A stretch of 64,000 nucleotides of DNA from Massilia niastensis DSM 21313 (GCF_000382345.1 NZ_KB908077.1:1-64000); one strand, 5' to 3'; shown: positions 27,125 to 34,830, numbered from the stretch's first letter. The notes: generated from the letters alone by a model not told the origin. Made by a program: numbers and translations.

Positions 27125-27937
27125 TTACGCTGGAATTCGCTGAACATGTTCTCCAGCCTTCGCTCCGGGAGATGCCGCAACCTCGTCCTGCAAGCCCTCC
27201 CACAACTTGTCCGGCTGTTCTTTCCCTTCCATGATGCGTTTCTTGCGACGCGCCCCATGCTTGCGTACGCTGGCGCTCAATTCGGAAATGACTTCGGTCG
27301 CCGCGAATATGATCTGATTAATATTGAATCCGGCATTCAGCATTTCCCGATAAAAGGACTTGGCCAGGATGCGCGCGATCTGATTCGGATTCCGCATTAC
27401 ACCAGACAACATTTCCTGCGCACTGGCATCACCCGACTTGCCCAATGCGGCTTGCGTGAAGCGCGATTTCAAGAGTTGTTGCAGTTGAATGACTTGGATG
27501 GACTTCGTGATGATCGGCGTCAGGATGCTGAAGAGATCCAGGTCGTCCTTGCTGAAACTGTTGTGCTGTTGTGGCAGGACAGCCTGGATCAGGCCCACAA
27601 CCTTTCCCTTCAGAACAATTGTGGAAAACATGCTGTCGACGCGTGCCTCGCTGCCGCCGGCGAGGGCAGGCTTCGGGAAGGTGGGCATGGCCAGGTGGGA
27701 TAGGGACTTGCGCAGCCTGGCAGGAGTGCCGGGCAGGAATCCAAAGCCGGCCCGCTCGCTGATTTCGGTCCGCATCGCCTCCTCGTCCGTCAGCAGGATG
27801 ATGGTGCAGCCTTTCGCGCTCAGCATTCTTGCAACCAACGCAGATAATTCATCCAAGCAATCCTCCAGGCTGCCTTCGAAACCCACCTCGCTGAATAGAT
27901 CGCGCAAGTCCTGCACCACGCTGTCGCTCAGTTTCAT
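27125..27937 (-). CDS. GAF domain protein, probable sensor/regulator of the PKS operon
   Basis: The 270-residue protein has a GAF-like domain across about 20-165 (LDELSALVARMLSAKGCTIILLTDEEAMRTEI..., STIVLKGKVVGLIQAVLP, FSKDDLDLFSILTPIITKSIQVIQL). The C-terminal helical region is rich in basic residues (SVRKHGARRKKRIMEGK). No kinase, cyclase or recognisable DNA-binding domain is visible. AGGAG lies 8 nt upstream of the ATG at 27937; the open frame extends to 28066 without a better site. It is the first gene of the block, 45 nt before the adenylation-like gene, so it is likely co-transcribed and may sense a small ligand to control the pathway. Confidence 0.75.
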   Translation of the reverse strand: MKLSDSVVQDLRDLFSEVGFEGSLEDCLDELSALVARMLSAKGCTIILLTDEEAMRTEISERAGFGFLPGTPARLRKSLSHLAMPTFPKPALAGGSEARVDSMFSTIVLKGKVVGLIQAVLPQQHNSFSKDDLDLFSILTPIITKSIQVIQLQQLLKSRFTQAALGKSGDASAQEMLSGVMRNPNQIARILAKSFYREMLNAGFNINQIIFAATEVISELSASVRKHGARRKKRIMEGKEQPDKLWEGLQDEVAASPGAKAGEHVQRIPA

Positions 27938-28119
27938 TGCAATCTCCTGTCGGATACCGCCGTGAGTAGTTCCACTTCCAGCCCCGACGCGCGCCAATGG
28001 CTCCGTGGGCTCCACCATTCTCCAATATCGTGCAATACACGCGCTCCTTATCCAGAAACGCACCAAAAAGAATCAGCCCGCCCATTCAGACCGATTGGCT
28101 GCACAACAATAAACAAATA

Positions 28120-28137
28120 CGCACCAATATAGCCAAA
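28120..28137 (-). promoter_or_regulatory. Possible sigma-54 promoter for the PKS operon
   Basis: On the minus strand the sequence TTGGCTATATTGGTGCGT has GG and GC exactly 10 nt apart, within a good TGGC -24 and an acceptable GTGC -12 element. It reads toward the GAF gene, about 180 nt away. The palindrome at 28130-28143 overlaps the -24 element. A match of this length can arise by chance, so this is tentative. Confidence 0.3.
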
Positions 28138-28248
28138 TGGCTAAATGAACAGAGGAAACAAGTATTAAATATAAAACCACTCCCCGCATCATTTCGATAA
28201 TTACTTTCTCTCAACTCCTCTTTCAATATGTATCGCTCGATGCCGCAT

Positions 28249-28265
28249 GATATTAATGTAATATC
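28249..28265. promoter_or_regulatory. Perfect palindrome, candidate operator
   Basis: GATATTA (28249-28255) and TAATATC (28259-28265) are perfect inverted 7-bp arms around ATG. The site lies in the AT-rich control region, between the minus-strand operon and the candidate short transcript at 28270-28330. Confidence 0.4.
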
Positions 28266-28269
28266 GAAA

Positions 28270-28330
28270 CCGCGAAATAGAAAGGTAAACTTTGTGCGAT
28301 GCACCAAAGCCACGATCGCCGTGGTTTTTT
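28270..28330 (+). ncRNA. Candidate small RNA with intrinsic terminator
   Basis: The sequence can fold into hairpin 1 (CTTTGTGC at 28290-28297 with GCACCAAAG at 28301-28309, one bulge) and hairpin 2 (CCACG 28310-28314 with CGTGG 28320-28324), followed directly by six T at 28325-28330. No gene on the plus strand ends upstream, so the terminator would have nothing else to terminate. The 5' end is unknown. A TAATAT at 28259-28264 could be a -10. Expression is unproven. Confidence 0.3.
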
Positions 28331-28450
28331 GATCACCGGGATCTTCCGCCTCTTTACCCGGGCAGCGCATGGAGGAAGCGGGAACGCCAGGCTGCTGTTC
28401 TTGCCTTTGCTTGTGGACCTGGGCTACCATGCCTGGTCAATCCCTTCGAC

Positions 28451-28480
28451 AACGCCGGCCTTCGGGTTGGCGTTGTTGTT
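28451..28480 (+). terminator. UUCG hairpin resembling the tRNA-Lys terminators
   Basis: CAACGCCGGCC (28451-28461), TTCG loop and GGTTGGCGTTG (28465-28475) form an 11-bp stem with two G-U pairs, followed by ttgtttt. The right arm and tail match the sequence after tRNA-Lys copy 2 (gggttggcgttgttgttttc). It lies 18 bp before the yigZ start, with no tRNA in front of it. Confidence 0.5.
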
Positions 28481-28497
28481 TTCACATCCAGCATTGC

Positions 28498-29094
28498 ATG
28501 CCCCAGACGATCGCCAGCCCCGTTCATCACGAACTGATCATCAAGAAAAGCCGCTTCCTGGCCTGCGTCCAGCCGATGGCCGACCGCGCCGGCGCGCAAC
28601 AGGTGGTGGCCGGGCTGCGGGCGCAGCATCCGGGCGCGGCCCACGTCTGCTGGGCCCTGCTGGCGGGCGGCCAGTCGGCGGCCGTCGATGACGGCGAACC
28701 CAGCGGCACCGCCGGACGCCCCATGCTCGACGTGCTGCGCCACCAGGACCTGGAAGGCGTGCTGGCCACCGTGGTGCGCTACTTCGGCGGCGTCAAGCTC
28801 GGCGCGGGCGGACTGGTGCGCGCCTATACCGACAGCGTGGCGCAAGCCCTGCTCCAGGCGCAGAAAGTCCCCATCGTCAAGCTGCAACAGCTGCGCTGCA
28901 CGGCGCCCTACGCGCTCGAAGGCATGGTGCGGCGCGAACTCGACGCCGCCGGGGCCAGCCTCGACGAGGTGCTGCACCAGGACGATGTCGAATTGCGCTT
29001 CAGCCTGCCGGCGGACGCGGCGGCGGCCGTGCGCGCCCGTCTCGACGAAGCCGGCCACGGCCGCATCGGCTGGCCGCGCGCGGCCGAGGACTGA
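28498..29094 (+). CDS. YigZ/IMPACT family protein
   Basis: The 198-residue protein has the UPF0029 (Impact N) signature: ELIIKKSRFLACVQPMADRAGAQQVV near the N terminus, AVDDGEPSGTAGRPMLDVL (DDGEPxGTAGxP) and VRYFGGVKLGAGGLVRAYTDSVAQAL (RYFGGxKLGxGGLxRAY). A C-terminal DUF1949-like ferredoxin fold follows. The family is widespread and linked to translation factors, but its molecular role is poorly defined. The start at 28498 is the first Met of the conserved part. It is monocistronic; the preceding hairpin is probably part of the leader or of an upstream transcript. Confidence 0.92.
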   Translation: MPQTIASPVHHELIIKKSRFLACVQPMADRAGAQQVVAGLRAQHPGAAHVCWALLAGGQSAAVDDGEPSGTAGRPMLDVLRHQDLEGVLATVVRYFGGVKLGAGGLVRAYTDSVAQALLQAQKVPIVKLQQLRCTAPYALEGMVRRELDAAGASLDEVLHQDDVELRFSLPADAAAAVRARLDEAGHGRIGWPRAAED

Positions 29095-29202
29095 AGACCA
29101 TTCGGCGCCGCTATACCTGTCATCACGACAGGAAAGCGGACTCATGTGCCGCCAGCCGGTATAGTGGCCGGTCCGCGTAACACTCCGGACCGTTCCCCTT
29201 TA

Positions 29203-29336
29203 GGGAACCTCGAAAAACCGTAGCGAGCGGCAGCAATGTTGACCGAGAAGCGCAGCTGTACGGGAGTACAGCGAGCATCGCAGGCCTCGGCGGCCCCGTC
29301 GACAGTGCAACGCGCAGTAGGTTTTTCGAGGTTTCC
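29203..29336. mobile_element. 134-bp MITE-like element
   Basis: 17-bp terminal inverted repeats, GGGAACCTCGAAAAACC (29203-29219) and GGTTTTTCGAGGTTTCC (29320-29336), have one mismatch. TTTA is duplicated directly outside (29199-29202 and 29337-29340). The inside has no coding capacity for a transposase but carries a GTAC-centred inverted repeat (tgtacgggagtaca). It lies between yigZ and the MFS gene and may supply or block a promoter. Confidence 0.75.
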
Positions 29337-29370
29337 TTTACAGTCCGGCAACCTAGAAGAACGGCACGAC

Positions 29371-30537
29371 GTGATCAAGAAAAGTCTCATCCCCCTCGCG
29401 CTCGGCGGCTTCGGTATCGGCATGACGGAATTCGTCATGATGGGCATCCTGCCCGATATCGCCACCGGCCTGCACATCAGCATTCCCCAGGCCGGCTACC
29501 TGATCACCGCCTACGCGCTCGGCGTCGTGGTCGGCGCCCCGACCCTGGTCAGCCTGTTCGCCAATCGCCCGCCGCGCACCGTGCTGGTCTGGTTCATGCT
29601 GATGTTTACGATCTTCAATGCGATGTCGGCCTTCGCACCGAACTTCCACGTGATGATGGTGTCGCGCTTCCTGGCCGGCTTGCCGCATGGCGCATTCTTC
29701 GGCGTGGGCGCGGTGGTGGCCAGCCGCCTGGCCGACGAAGGCAAGGTGGCGGCCGCGATGGCGACCATGTTCGCCGGCCTGACCCTGGCCAATGTCATCG
29801 GGGTGCCGATCGGCACCTGGATCGGCCATGTTGTCAATTGGCGGCTGGTGTTCCTGATCGTGGCGGCGATCGGCCTGGCGACCATGCTGAGCCTGCACAA
29901 GCTGGTGCCGCACGTCGAGGCGAAGAAGAGCGCCGGCCTGATGAAGGACCTGCGCATCTTCCGCAGCGGCGGCCTGTGGCTGGCGCTGGCCATCACCTCG
30001 ATCGGCACCGGCGGCTTCTTCGCCTGGTTCAGCTACATCACCCCGCTGCTGACCGACGTGACCCTGTTCAAGCCGGCCACGATCCCGATGGTGATGACGG
30101 TGGTCGGCATCGGCATGACGGTCGGCGTGCTGCTCGGCGGGCGCCTGGCCGACCGCTACGATCCGCTGCCGGCCATCCTCATCCTGCTGAGCCTGATGAC
30201 GGTCCTGCTGCTGTGTAATGGCCTGATGGCCACTTTGCAGCCGGCCATGCTGCTGCTGGCCTTCGCCACCGGCGCCAACGCGCTGGCGCTCGGCCCGCCG
30301 ATCCAGATGCTGCTGATCGAGCATTCGCGCGACGCCGAGATGCTCGGTTCCTCGCTGGGCCAGTCCGGCTTCAACATCGGCAACGCGACCGGCGCCTTCC
30401 TCGGCGGCATTCCGCTGACCCTCGGCTATTCCTACGCCGCGCCGCAATGGGTGGCGGCGGCGCTGGCGCTCTCCGGCGTCGTCCTGGCGCTGCTGATGCT
30501 GGCGCAGCAGCGCGCGCCGGCGCGCATCCCGGCCTGA
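29371..30537 (+). CDS. MFS transporter, AraJ/arabinose-efflux type
   Basis: The protein has 388 residues and 12 predicted TM helices. It opens with IKKSLIPLALGGFGIGMTEFVMMGILPDIA, the start typical of the AraJ/YdhP drug and sugar efflux branch (DHA1). Motif A-like sequence occurs in LVSLFANRPPRT, motif C-like sequence in FGVGAVVASRLAD, and a repeat of motif A in LLGGRLADRYDP. The GTG at 29371 is chosen because it precedes the conserved N terminus; the longer frame upstream runs through the MITE. Substrate cannot be read from sequence. It is convergent with an isochorismatase-like gene and ends in a perfect hairpin. Confidence 0.9.
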   Translation: MIKKSLIPLALGGFGIGMTEFVMMGILPDIATGLHISIPQAGYLITAYALGVVVGAPTLVSLFANRPPRTVLVWFMLMFTIFNAMSAFAPNFHVMMVSRFLAGLPHGAFFGVGAVVASRLADEGKVAAAMATMFAGLTLANVIGVPIGTWIGHVVNWRLVFLIVAAIGLATMLSLHKLVPHVEAKKSAGLMKDLRIFRSGGLWLALAITSIGTGGFFAWFSYITPLLTDVTLFKPATIPMVMTVVGIGMTVGVLLGGRLADRYDPLPAILILLSLMTVLLLCNGLMATLQPAMLLLAFATGANALALGPPIQMLLIEHSRDAEMLGSSLGQSGFNIGNATGAFLGGIPLTLGYSYAAPQWVAAALALSGVVLALLMLAQQRAPARIPA

Positions 30538-30543
30538 CAGGGC

Positions 30544-30566
30544 TCGCCGGGACCACGTCCCGGCGA
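30544..30566. terminator. Perfect hairpin between convergent genes
   Basis: TCGCCGGGAC (30544-30553) pairs with GTCCCGGCGA (30557-30566) around a 3-nt loop. It lies 7 bp after the MFS stop and 15 bp before the end of the opposing gene, but has no T-run, so it may act as a transcript-end stabiliser rather than a classic terminator. Confidence 0.5.
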
Positions 30567-30580
30567 CATCCGCGACGCCC

Positions 30581-31153
30581 TTACTCCCCCTTTTCCAACG
30601 CCGCCAGCACCTCGCGCGTCGTCACCACGGTGGCGAACTCGCCGTGCAGGCTGGCCAGCGCGGTATCGTGCATGTCCTCGGCCGTGAAATGGCGTCCGTC
30701 CGGCCCCGTGCGCTCGAAGGTCGCGGTCGCGTCGCCCACGAAATAGGTCTCGAACCCGAAATTGCCCGCCATTCGGGTAGTGGTGGACACGCAATGGTCG
30801 GTCGTCAATCCCATGATGACCAGCACCTCGATGCCGGCCGCGCGCAGCCGCGCCTCGAGATCGGTCCCGATGAAGGAACTGTTGACGCTCTTGAACAGCA
30901 CGGGCTCTCCCGCCAGCGGCATGCCCTCGGGTTTGTGGCGATAGCCCGGCCGATCCGGATGGAACAGGCTGCCGGGGCGCGGCGAGCGGTGCTGGATGTG
31001 GAACAGCGGGCGCGGTCCAGAACGCCATGCGTCCAGCAGGATCGCGATGTTGCGCTCGGCATCGGGATTGTTGCGCTGGCCCCAGACCGGATCGTCGAAG
31101 GCCTGCTGGACGTCGATGCTGATCAGGGCGGCGTTGGCGGGCAGGTGGTGCAT
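30581..31153 (-). CDS. Isochorismatase-family cysteine hydrolase
   Basis: The 190-residue Rossmann-fold hydrolase has the family catalytic set: Asp in LISIDVQQAFDDP (about 14), Lys in PVLFKSVNSSFIGTDLEARL (about 88) and Cys in MGLTTDHCVSTTTRMAGNFGFE (about 120). Members hydrolyse isochorismate, nicotinamide or other amides; this one lacks domains that would fix the substrate. AAAGGA lies upstream of the ATG. The neighbouring LysR gene is divergent, 93 bp away, and could regulate it. Confidence 0.9.
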   Translation of the reverse strand: MHHLPANAALISIDVQQAFDDPVWGQRNNPDAERNIAILLDAWRSGPRPLFHIQHRSPRPGSLFHPDRPGYRHKPEGMPLAGEPVLFKSVNSSFIGTDLEARLRAAGIEVLVIMGLTTDHCVSTTTRMAGNFGFETYFVGDATATFERTGPDGRHFTAEDMHDTALASLHGEFATVVTTREVLAALEKGE

Positions 31154-31246
31154 GCTGGTGTCCTTTCGTCATGGGTGGAAGTACCGGCATCTTGCAGCCC
31201 CGGGCACGCGGCAACCACCGAAATGGCAGATAATTGCGAGCTCTAC

Positions 31247-32176
31247 ATGAAGGATTTCGATGGCTCCATGAAGCTCAGCCAACTCAGGATGTTCGTCGCC
31301 GTGGCCGATTGCGGCGGTTTCAGCGCCGCCGCCGCCCAGCTCGGCTGCACGCAGTCGCGCATCAGCCATGCGATCGCGGAACTCGAAGGCGAACTGGGCG
31401 CCGCCCTGCTGCTGCGCACCCGCGCCGGCTCGACGCCGACCGAAGCCGGCCAGCGCGCGCTGGCCACGGCGCGCCAGATGCTGCGCCTCGAGGCCGACCT
31501 GCTGGACACGGTGGGCGCCGGCAGCGCGCTGCGCGGCACGGTGCGCATCGCCTGCTTTCGCAGCATCGGCACCCACTTGTTGCCGCATGTGGTGGAAGCG
31601 CTGGCGCAGGCGCACCCGGGCCTGCATGTGGAAATCGACGACAGCTGCGAGGAGCGGCGCGACGTCACCGACGCGCTGCGCGCGGGCCGGGCCGAGCTCG
31701 GCATCGCCCAGCTGCCGCTCGACGCCAGCCTGGCGTCCCGCCCCTACCTCAGCGACGACTACGTGCTGGTGCTGCCCGCCGCCTTGCCGCTGGACGAAGC
31801 CAGGGGCTGGCCGGCGGTGGGCGCCCTGCCCTTCATCCAGCTCGGCTGTTCCGGCGCCGCGGCGATCCTGGCGCGCTGCCGCGCGGCCGGCTTCGCGCCC
31901 GAACCCGGACGCTCGCTCGCCAACGACACCAGCATCGCGGCCATGGTCGGGCGCGGCATGGGGTATGCGATCCTGCCGCGCCTGTCCACCTTTCCCGAAC
32001 CGGCGGAAGTGCGGACCGTGCCGCTGCCGATCCCGGCGCGGCGCCAGTTCGCCATCGCCGCGCTGCCGGACGTGATGCGCCAGCCGGCCGTGCGCGCGGT
32101 CGTGCGCAGCCTGCAGGACCGCACGCTGGCCGCGCGTACGCAGGCCGGGCGCGCCGGTATCATTGCCTGGGATTAA
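31247..32176 (+). CDS. LysR-family transcriptional regulator
   Basis: The protein has 309 residues: an N-terminal winged HTH (MKLSQLRMFVAVADCGGFSAAAAQLGCTQSRISHAIAELEGELGAALLLRT) and a LysR substrate-binding domain from about 95. It may start at 31247 (MKDFDGSMKLS) or at 31268 (MKLSQL); neither has a strong ribosome binding site. It is divergent from the isochorismatase-like gene, the classic LysR arrangement, so that gene is its most likely target. It ends 5 bp from the opposing HDOD gene. Confidence 0.92.
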   Translation: MKDFDGSMKLSQLRMFVAVADCGGFSAAAAQLGCTQSRISHAIAELEGELGAALLLRTRAGSTPTEAGQRALATARQMLRLEADLLDTVGAGSALRGTVRIACFRSIGTHLLPHVVEALAQAHPGLHVEIDDSCEERRDVTDALRAGRAELGIAQLPLDASLASRPYLSDDYVLVLPAALPLDEARGWPAVGALPFIQLGCSGAAAILARCRAAGFAPEPGRSLANDTSIAAMVGRGMGYAILPRLSTFPEPAEVRTVPLPIPARRQFAIAALPDVMRQPAVRAVVRSLQDRTLAARTQAGRAGIIAWD

Positions 32177-32181
32177 ATTAC

Positions 32182-33018
32182 CTAGACGAGGACGGCGTCG
32201 CCCATGGCATGCGCAATCTCGCAGGCTTCGTCGCGGACCAGCCGCAGGGTGTCCTCGTCGAGCACGAGGTCGAGCACGCACTCGCCATCCGGCGGCGGCG
32301 GCGCCTGCTTGCCCAGCGGCGATTGAACGGGAGCGTATTCGTTGGCCAGCAAGAGGGTGTCGAGCAGGTTATCCGGCGGCATGTTGAGCAGGCCGCCGCG
32401 CATCTCGCCGATGGCCGCGGCCACCAGGGGCGGAATCGCCAGCTTCTTCATGACTTCGGCGCTGACCACGTCTTCGCACAGCTCGCCCCAGTTCTCGGTG
32501 TCGTCCTCGAGCAGGCCGGGAAATTCGTCGGCGCGCGACAGCAGGTAGAAGCCGCCCACCTCGTGCACGATGCCGGCGAACATCGCGGTGTCGGGATTCG
32601 CACTGGTCACGTGGCGCGCCAGCGAATACGCGAGCGCCGCCACCTGGGTCGAATGCTCCCACAGCTGCTCGGCCTTGGCGCGCAGGCCGGGGTCGACGAT
32701 GCGGTTGCCGAACTGGCGCACGGCAAGGCAGGCGACCAGCGATCGCAGCCGGCGGTAGCCGATCCGGGTCACGGCGGCGCGCACATTGCTCACCGGCATG
32801 CTGCTGTTGCCGCCGAAGCCGGCCGTGTTGGCCATGGCGACAGTACGCGCGGCCAGCTGCGGTTCGGCCAGCACCAGCCGGATCGCTTCTTCCACATGAC
32901 AGTCGGGATCGTCGAGGGCGCGTTGCAGGCGCAACACGGCGTTGACGCTGGTGGGGAAGGTGATCTCGCCGCGCGCGGCTTGCGCAGCGATGTATCCGAA
33001 GGCTTCGAGCTTGTTCAC
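32182..33018 (-). CDS. HDOD domain-containing protein
   Basis: The 278-residue protein has an HDOD domain across about 5-200 (IAAQAARGEITFPTSVNAVLRLQRALDDPDCHVEEAIRLVLAEPQLAARTVAMANTAGF). The HD-like core (WEHSTQVAALAYSLARHV, FAGIVHEVGGFYLLSRA) lacks the metal-binding HD pair of phosphodiesterases, as expected for HDOD. Such proteins are implicated in signalling and surface motility control. GTG at 33018 (VNKLEAFGYI) starts the conserved part. A TATAAT lies immediately upstream at 33026-33031 on the same strand, so either transcription is nearly leaderless or the GTG at 33108 is used. Confidence 0.85.
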   Translation of the reverse strand: MNKLEAFGYIAAQAARGEITFPTSVNAVLRLQRALDDPDCHVEEAIRLVLAEPQLAARTVAMANTAGFGGNSSMPVSNVRAAVTRIGYRRLRSLVACLAVRQFGNRIVDPGLRAKAEQLWEHSTQVAALAYSLARHVTSANPDTAMFAGIVHEVGGFYLLSRADEFPGLLEDDTENWGELCEDVVSAEVMKKLAIPPLVAAAIGEMRGGLLNMPPDNLLDTLLLANEYAPVQSPLGKQAPPPPDGECVLDLVLDEDTLRLVRDEACEIAHAMGDAVLV

Positions 33019-33124
33019 GCGCGAGATTATACCCGCCTCCGGCTGGCCGCTTGGAGCAGCCGGGGCGAGCCATCGCATCGATCCATCGGGATGTGGCGGC
33101 CTGTTCACAGGCCAAAAGTGAGAA

Positions 33125-33150
33125 CAGCCCGCATGCGGACATGCGGGCTG
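33125..33150 (-). terminator. Hairpin downstream of the BON protein gene
   Basis: CAGCCCGCATG (33125-33135) pairs perfectly with CATGCGGGCTG (33140-33150) around a 4-nt loop, 17 bp after the stop of the minus-strand gene. The T-rich tail on that strand is weak (gttctcactttt). Confidence 0.6.
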
Positions 33151-33167
33151 CCGGGATGCGTCCGCGC

Positions 33168-34013
33168 TTACTTGACCTTGAGCGCGTTCTTCACCTTGGT
33201 CACGCCTTCGACATCCTTGGCGAGGCGCTCGGCCTTCTCGGCTTCGGCTTTCGATCCGACGAAACCGCTCAGCATGACGACGCCTTTATCGGTGTCGACA
33301 TTGATGGCCATGGCGCTCAGGTCCGGATCGGCGACCAGGCCGGCCTTGACCTTGGTCGTGATGGTGCTGTCCGCCACCGCCGTGGCGGCACGCTGGGCAA
33401 CGTTCCTGGTCTTGTCGCCCGCACGTTCGGCGGCGTTCTCGGTGCGCGCGGCCGCGGTGGCGGCATCGCGGTTCTCGACCAGGCAAGCGGTCCTGGCGTC
33501 ACCGGTCATCTTTTCGCAGCGATCGACCGCGGCCGACTTCACCGGATCGCGGGTGTCGCTGCTGGTGACCAGGCCGCCGCTGCCGCTGGCGCCGACGACG
33601 GTGGCGCCGTCACGCGTGCCCTTCAGCTCGGCCAGGGCGGCGGTCCGCACTGCCTTGGCATCGGCCGTGCACTTGTCCTCGGCATCGCCGGTCATCGTTT
33701 CACATTTTTCCTCGGCGAGTTCGTACTCGGCCTGGATCACCTTGTCGCGGGCCGCGTGCAGTTCGCTCGCGTCTTTCCGGTACTTGGTCACTGCGGCGGC
33801 TTCGGCCTTGGCGCGCATCAGCTTGGCCTCGGCCACGCAGACTTCTTCGGCGTCGCCGCCTTTTTTATCGCACCTGTCCTTGGCGACACGGTAATCGGCA
33901 GACGCCTTGTCGGTGGCTCTCTGGTAGGCGTCTTTAGCTTGGGCAACAGCGGGGGCGATTGCGATGCTGGCTCCGGCAGCGGTTGCAATCAGGGTAGCGA
34001 TGAAGGTCTTCAT
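33168..34013 (-). CDS. Secreted BON-domain protein with three Cys-pair motifs
   Basis: The 281-residue exported protein has a signal peptide (MKTFIATLIATAAGASIAIAPAVAQA), a charged helical middle region and a C-terminal BON domain (about 210-281: DSTITTKVKAGLVADPDLSAMAINVDTDKGVVMLSGFVGSKAEAEKAERLAKDVEGVTKVKNAL), as in OsmY. The helical region contains C-x4-GDA-x3-C three times (CDKKGGDAEEVC, CETMTGDAEDKC, CEKMTGDARTAC). BON proteins attach to phospholipid and protect the envelope during stress. The start has AAGGGA upstream; the frame is open much further but without signals. Confidence 0.9.
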   Translation of the reverse strand: MKTFIATLIATAAGASIAIAPAVAQAKDAYQRATDKASADYRVAKDRCDKKGGDAEEVCVAEAKLMRAKAEAAAVTKYRKDASELHAARDKVIQAEYELAEEKCETMTGDAEDKCTADAKAVRTAALAELKGTRDGATVVGASGSGGLVTSSDTRDPVKSAAVDRCEKMTGDARTACLVENRDAATAAARTENAAERAGDKTRNVAQRAATAVADSTITTKVKAGLVADPDLSAMAINVDTDKGVVMLSGFVGSKAEAEKAERLAKDVEGVTKVKNALKVK

Positions 34014-34140
34014 GATGGTCCCTTGCATTCGGTTGTTGTGATGGCGTCCATTAGACGCCCCCACCTCGACCATCATCTGTGCGACAACGAACACTTGTCG
34101 ATAAAACAGCATTGCTGCCGCCGGGCGCCGCCGGCGACCC

Positions 34141-34830
34141 TTATTCGTCGCGCAACAGGCCCTCGCGCCATAGTTCGTTTGCAGCAACGAACGGCGTGGC
34201 CGCCGAGTCGAATTGCGTCCCATCCTCGGCCAGGCGCACCCAGGCGCCCGTGTCATGGCCGCTGCGCGGGATCGCCAGCTTGCCGCGGACGTCGGCCAGC
34301 CAGCGGTAGACGCGGGCATACTCGGCCGGATGGCTGCGCTGGGTCCAGGCCAGCGCAGCGAGGTCGGCGAAACCTTCCTCGCGGCGCGTCTCGCGCATCT
34401 CCTTCGAGGCCGCCAGCAACTCGGCATCGAGGGAGGTTTCCTCGCTTTCTTCCACGAATCCCGCCGGCAGCGCATGCCAGACGCCTTCGGCATAGCGCCA
34501 GCAATGCGCCAGCTCGTGCGCCGCCATGGCTTCGATCAGGATGCCCTGCTCCGCTTCGGGCACGCCGTCCAGCACGCTTTCCGCCTCGGGATTGCCGCGC
34601 ATCGACAGCACCAGCTTGCAGCGGCCGTTGGCGAAACCCATCGCCAGCGGCACGTCGCCGGGCCTGGCCTGGGGCTGGACGATGATGTCGACCGGCAGCT
34701 TGATCTGTTTCGCGTAGGTGAGTACCGGGACGGAGGCGCGCAGCCAGCGTGTTTCCAGCGCAGTCAGGTCGGCGGCGTGGAGCGGGAAGGAGGCGGCAAG
34801 GCTTGCCGCGAACAGCAGGGACTTGAACAT
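34141..34830 (-). CDS. Putative secreted zinc metallopeptidase-like protein
   Basis: The 229-residue protein has a signal peptide (MFKSLLFAASLAASFPLHA). Its HExxH-like motif lies in IEAMAAHELAHCWRYAEG, followed about 20 residues later by EESEETSLDAELL and by REEGFADLAALAW, which could provide a third ligand Glu or Asp as in gluzincins. I do not recognise the family. The start chosen is the ATG at 34830; a GTG three codons upstream is possible. It is a single gene, 128 bp from the BON gene in the same orientation. Confidence 0.7.
   Translation of the reverse strand: MFKSLLFAASLAASFPLHAADLTALETRWLRASVPVLTYAKQIKLPVDIIVQPQARPGDVPLAMGFANGRCKLVLSMRGNPEAESVLDGVPEAEQGILIEAMAAHELAHCWRYAEGVWHALPAGFVEESEETSLDAELLAASKEMRETRREEGFADLAALAWTQRSHPAEYARVYRWLADVRGKLAIPRSGHDTGAWVRLAEDGTQFDSAATPFVAANELWREGLLRDE

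Larger units (their letters stand above)
27938..28497. other. AT-rich intergenic control region upstream of the PKS operon
   Basis: This 560-bp gap without a gene separates the minus-strand operon from yigZ. Roughly 28090-28300 is clearly more AT-rich than its surroundings. It contains a sigma-54-like element on the minus strand (28120-28137), a TAGCCA-AA-TGGCTA palindrome (28130-28143), a perfect GATATTA-ATG-TAATATC palindrome (28249-28265), and two hairpins with a T-run at 28290-28330. A tRNA-Lys-terminator-like hairpin lies at 28451-28475. Confidence 0.6.
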
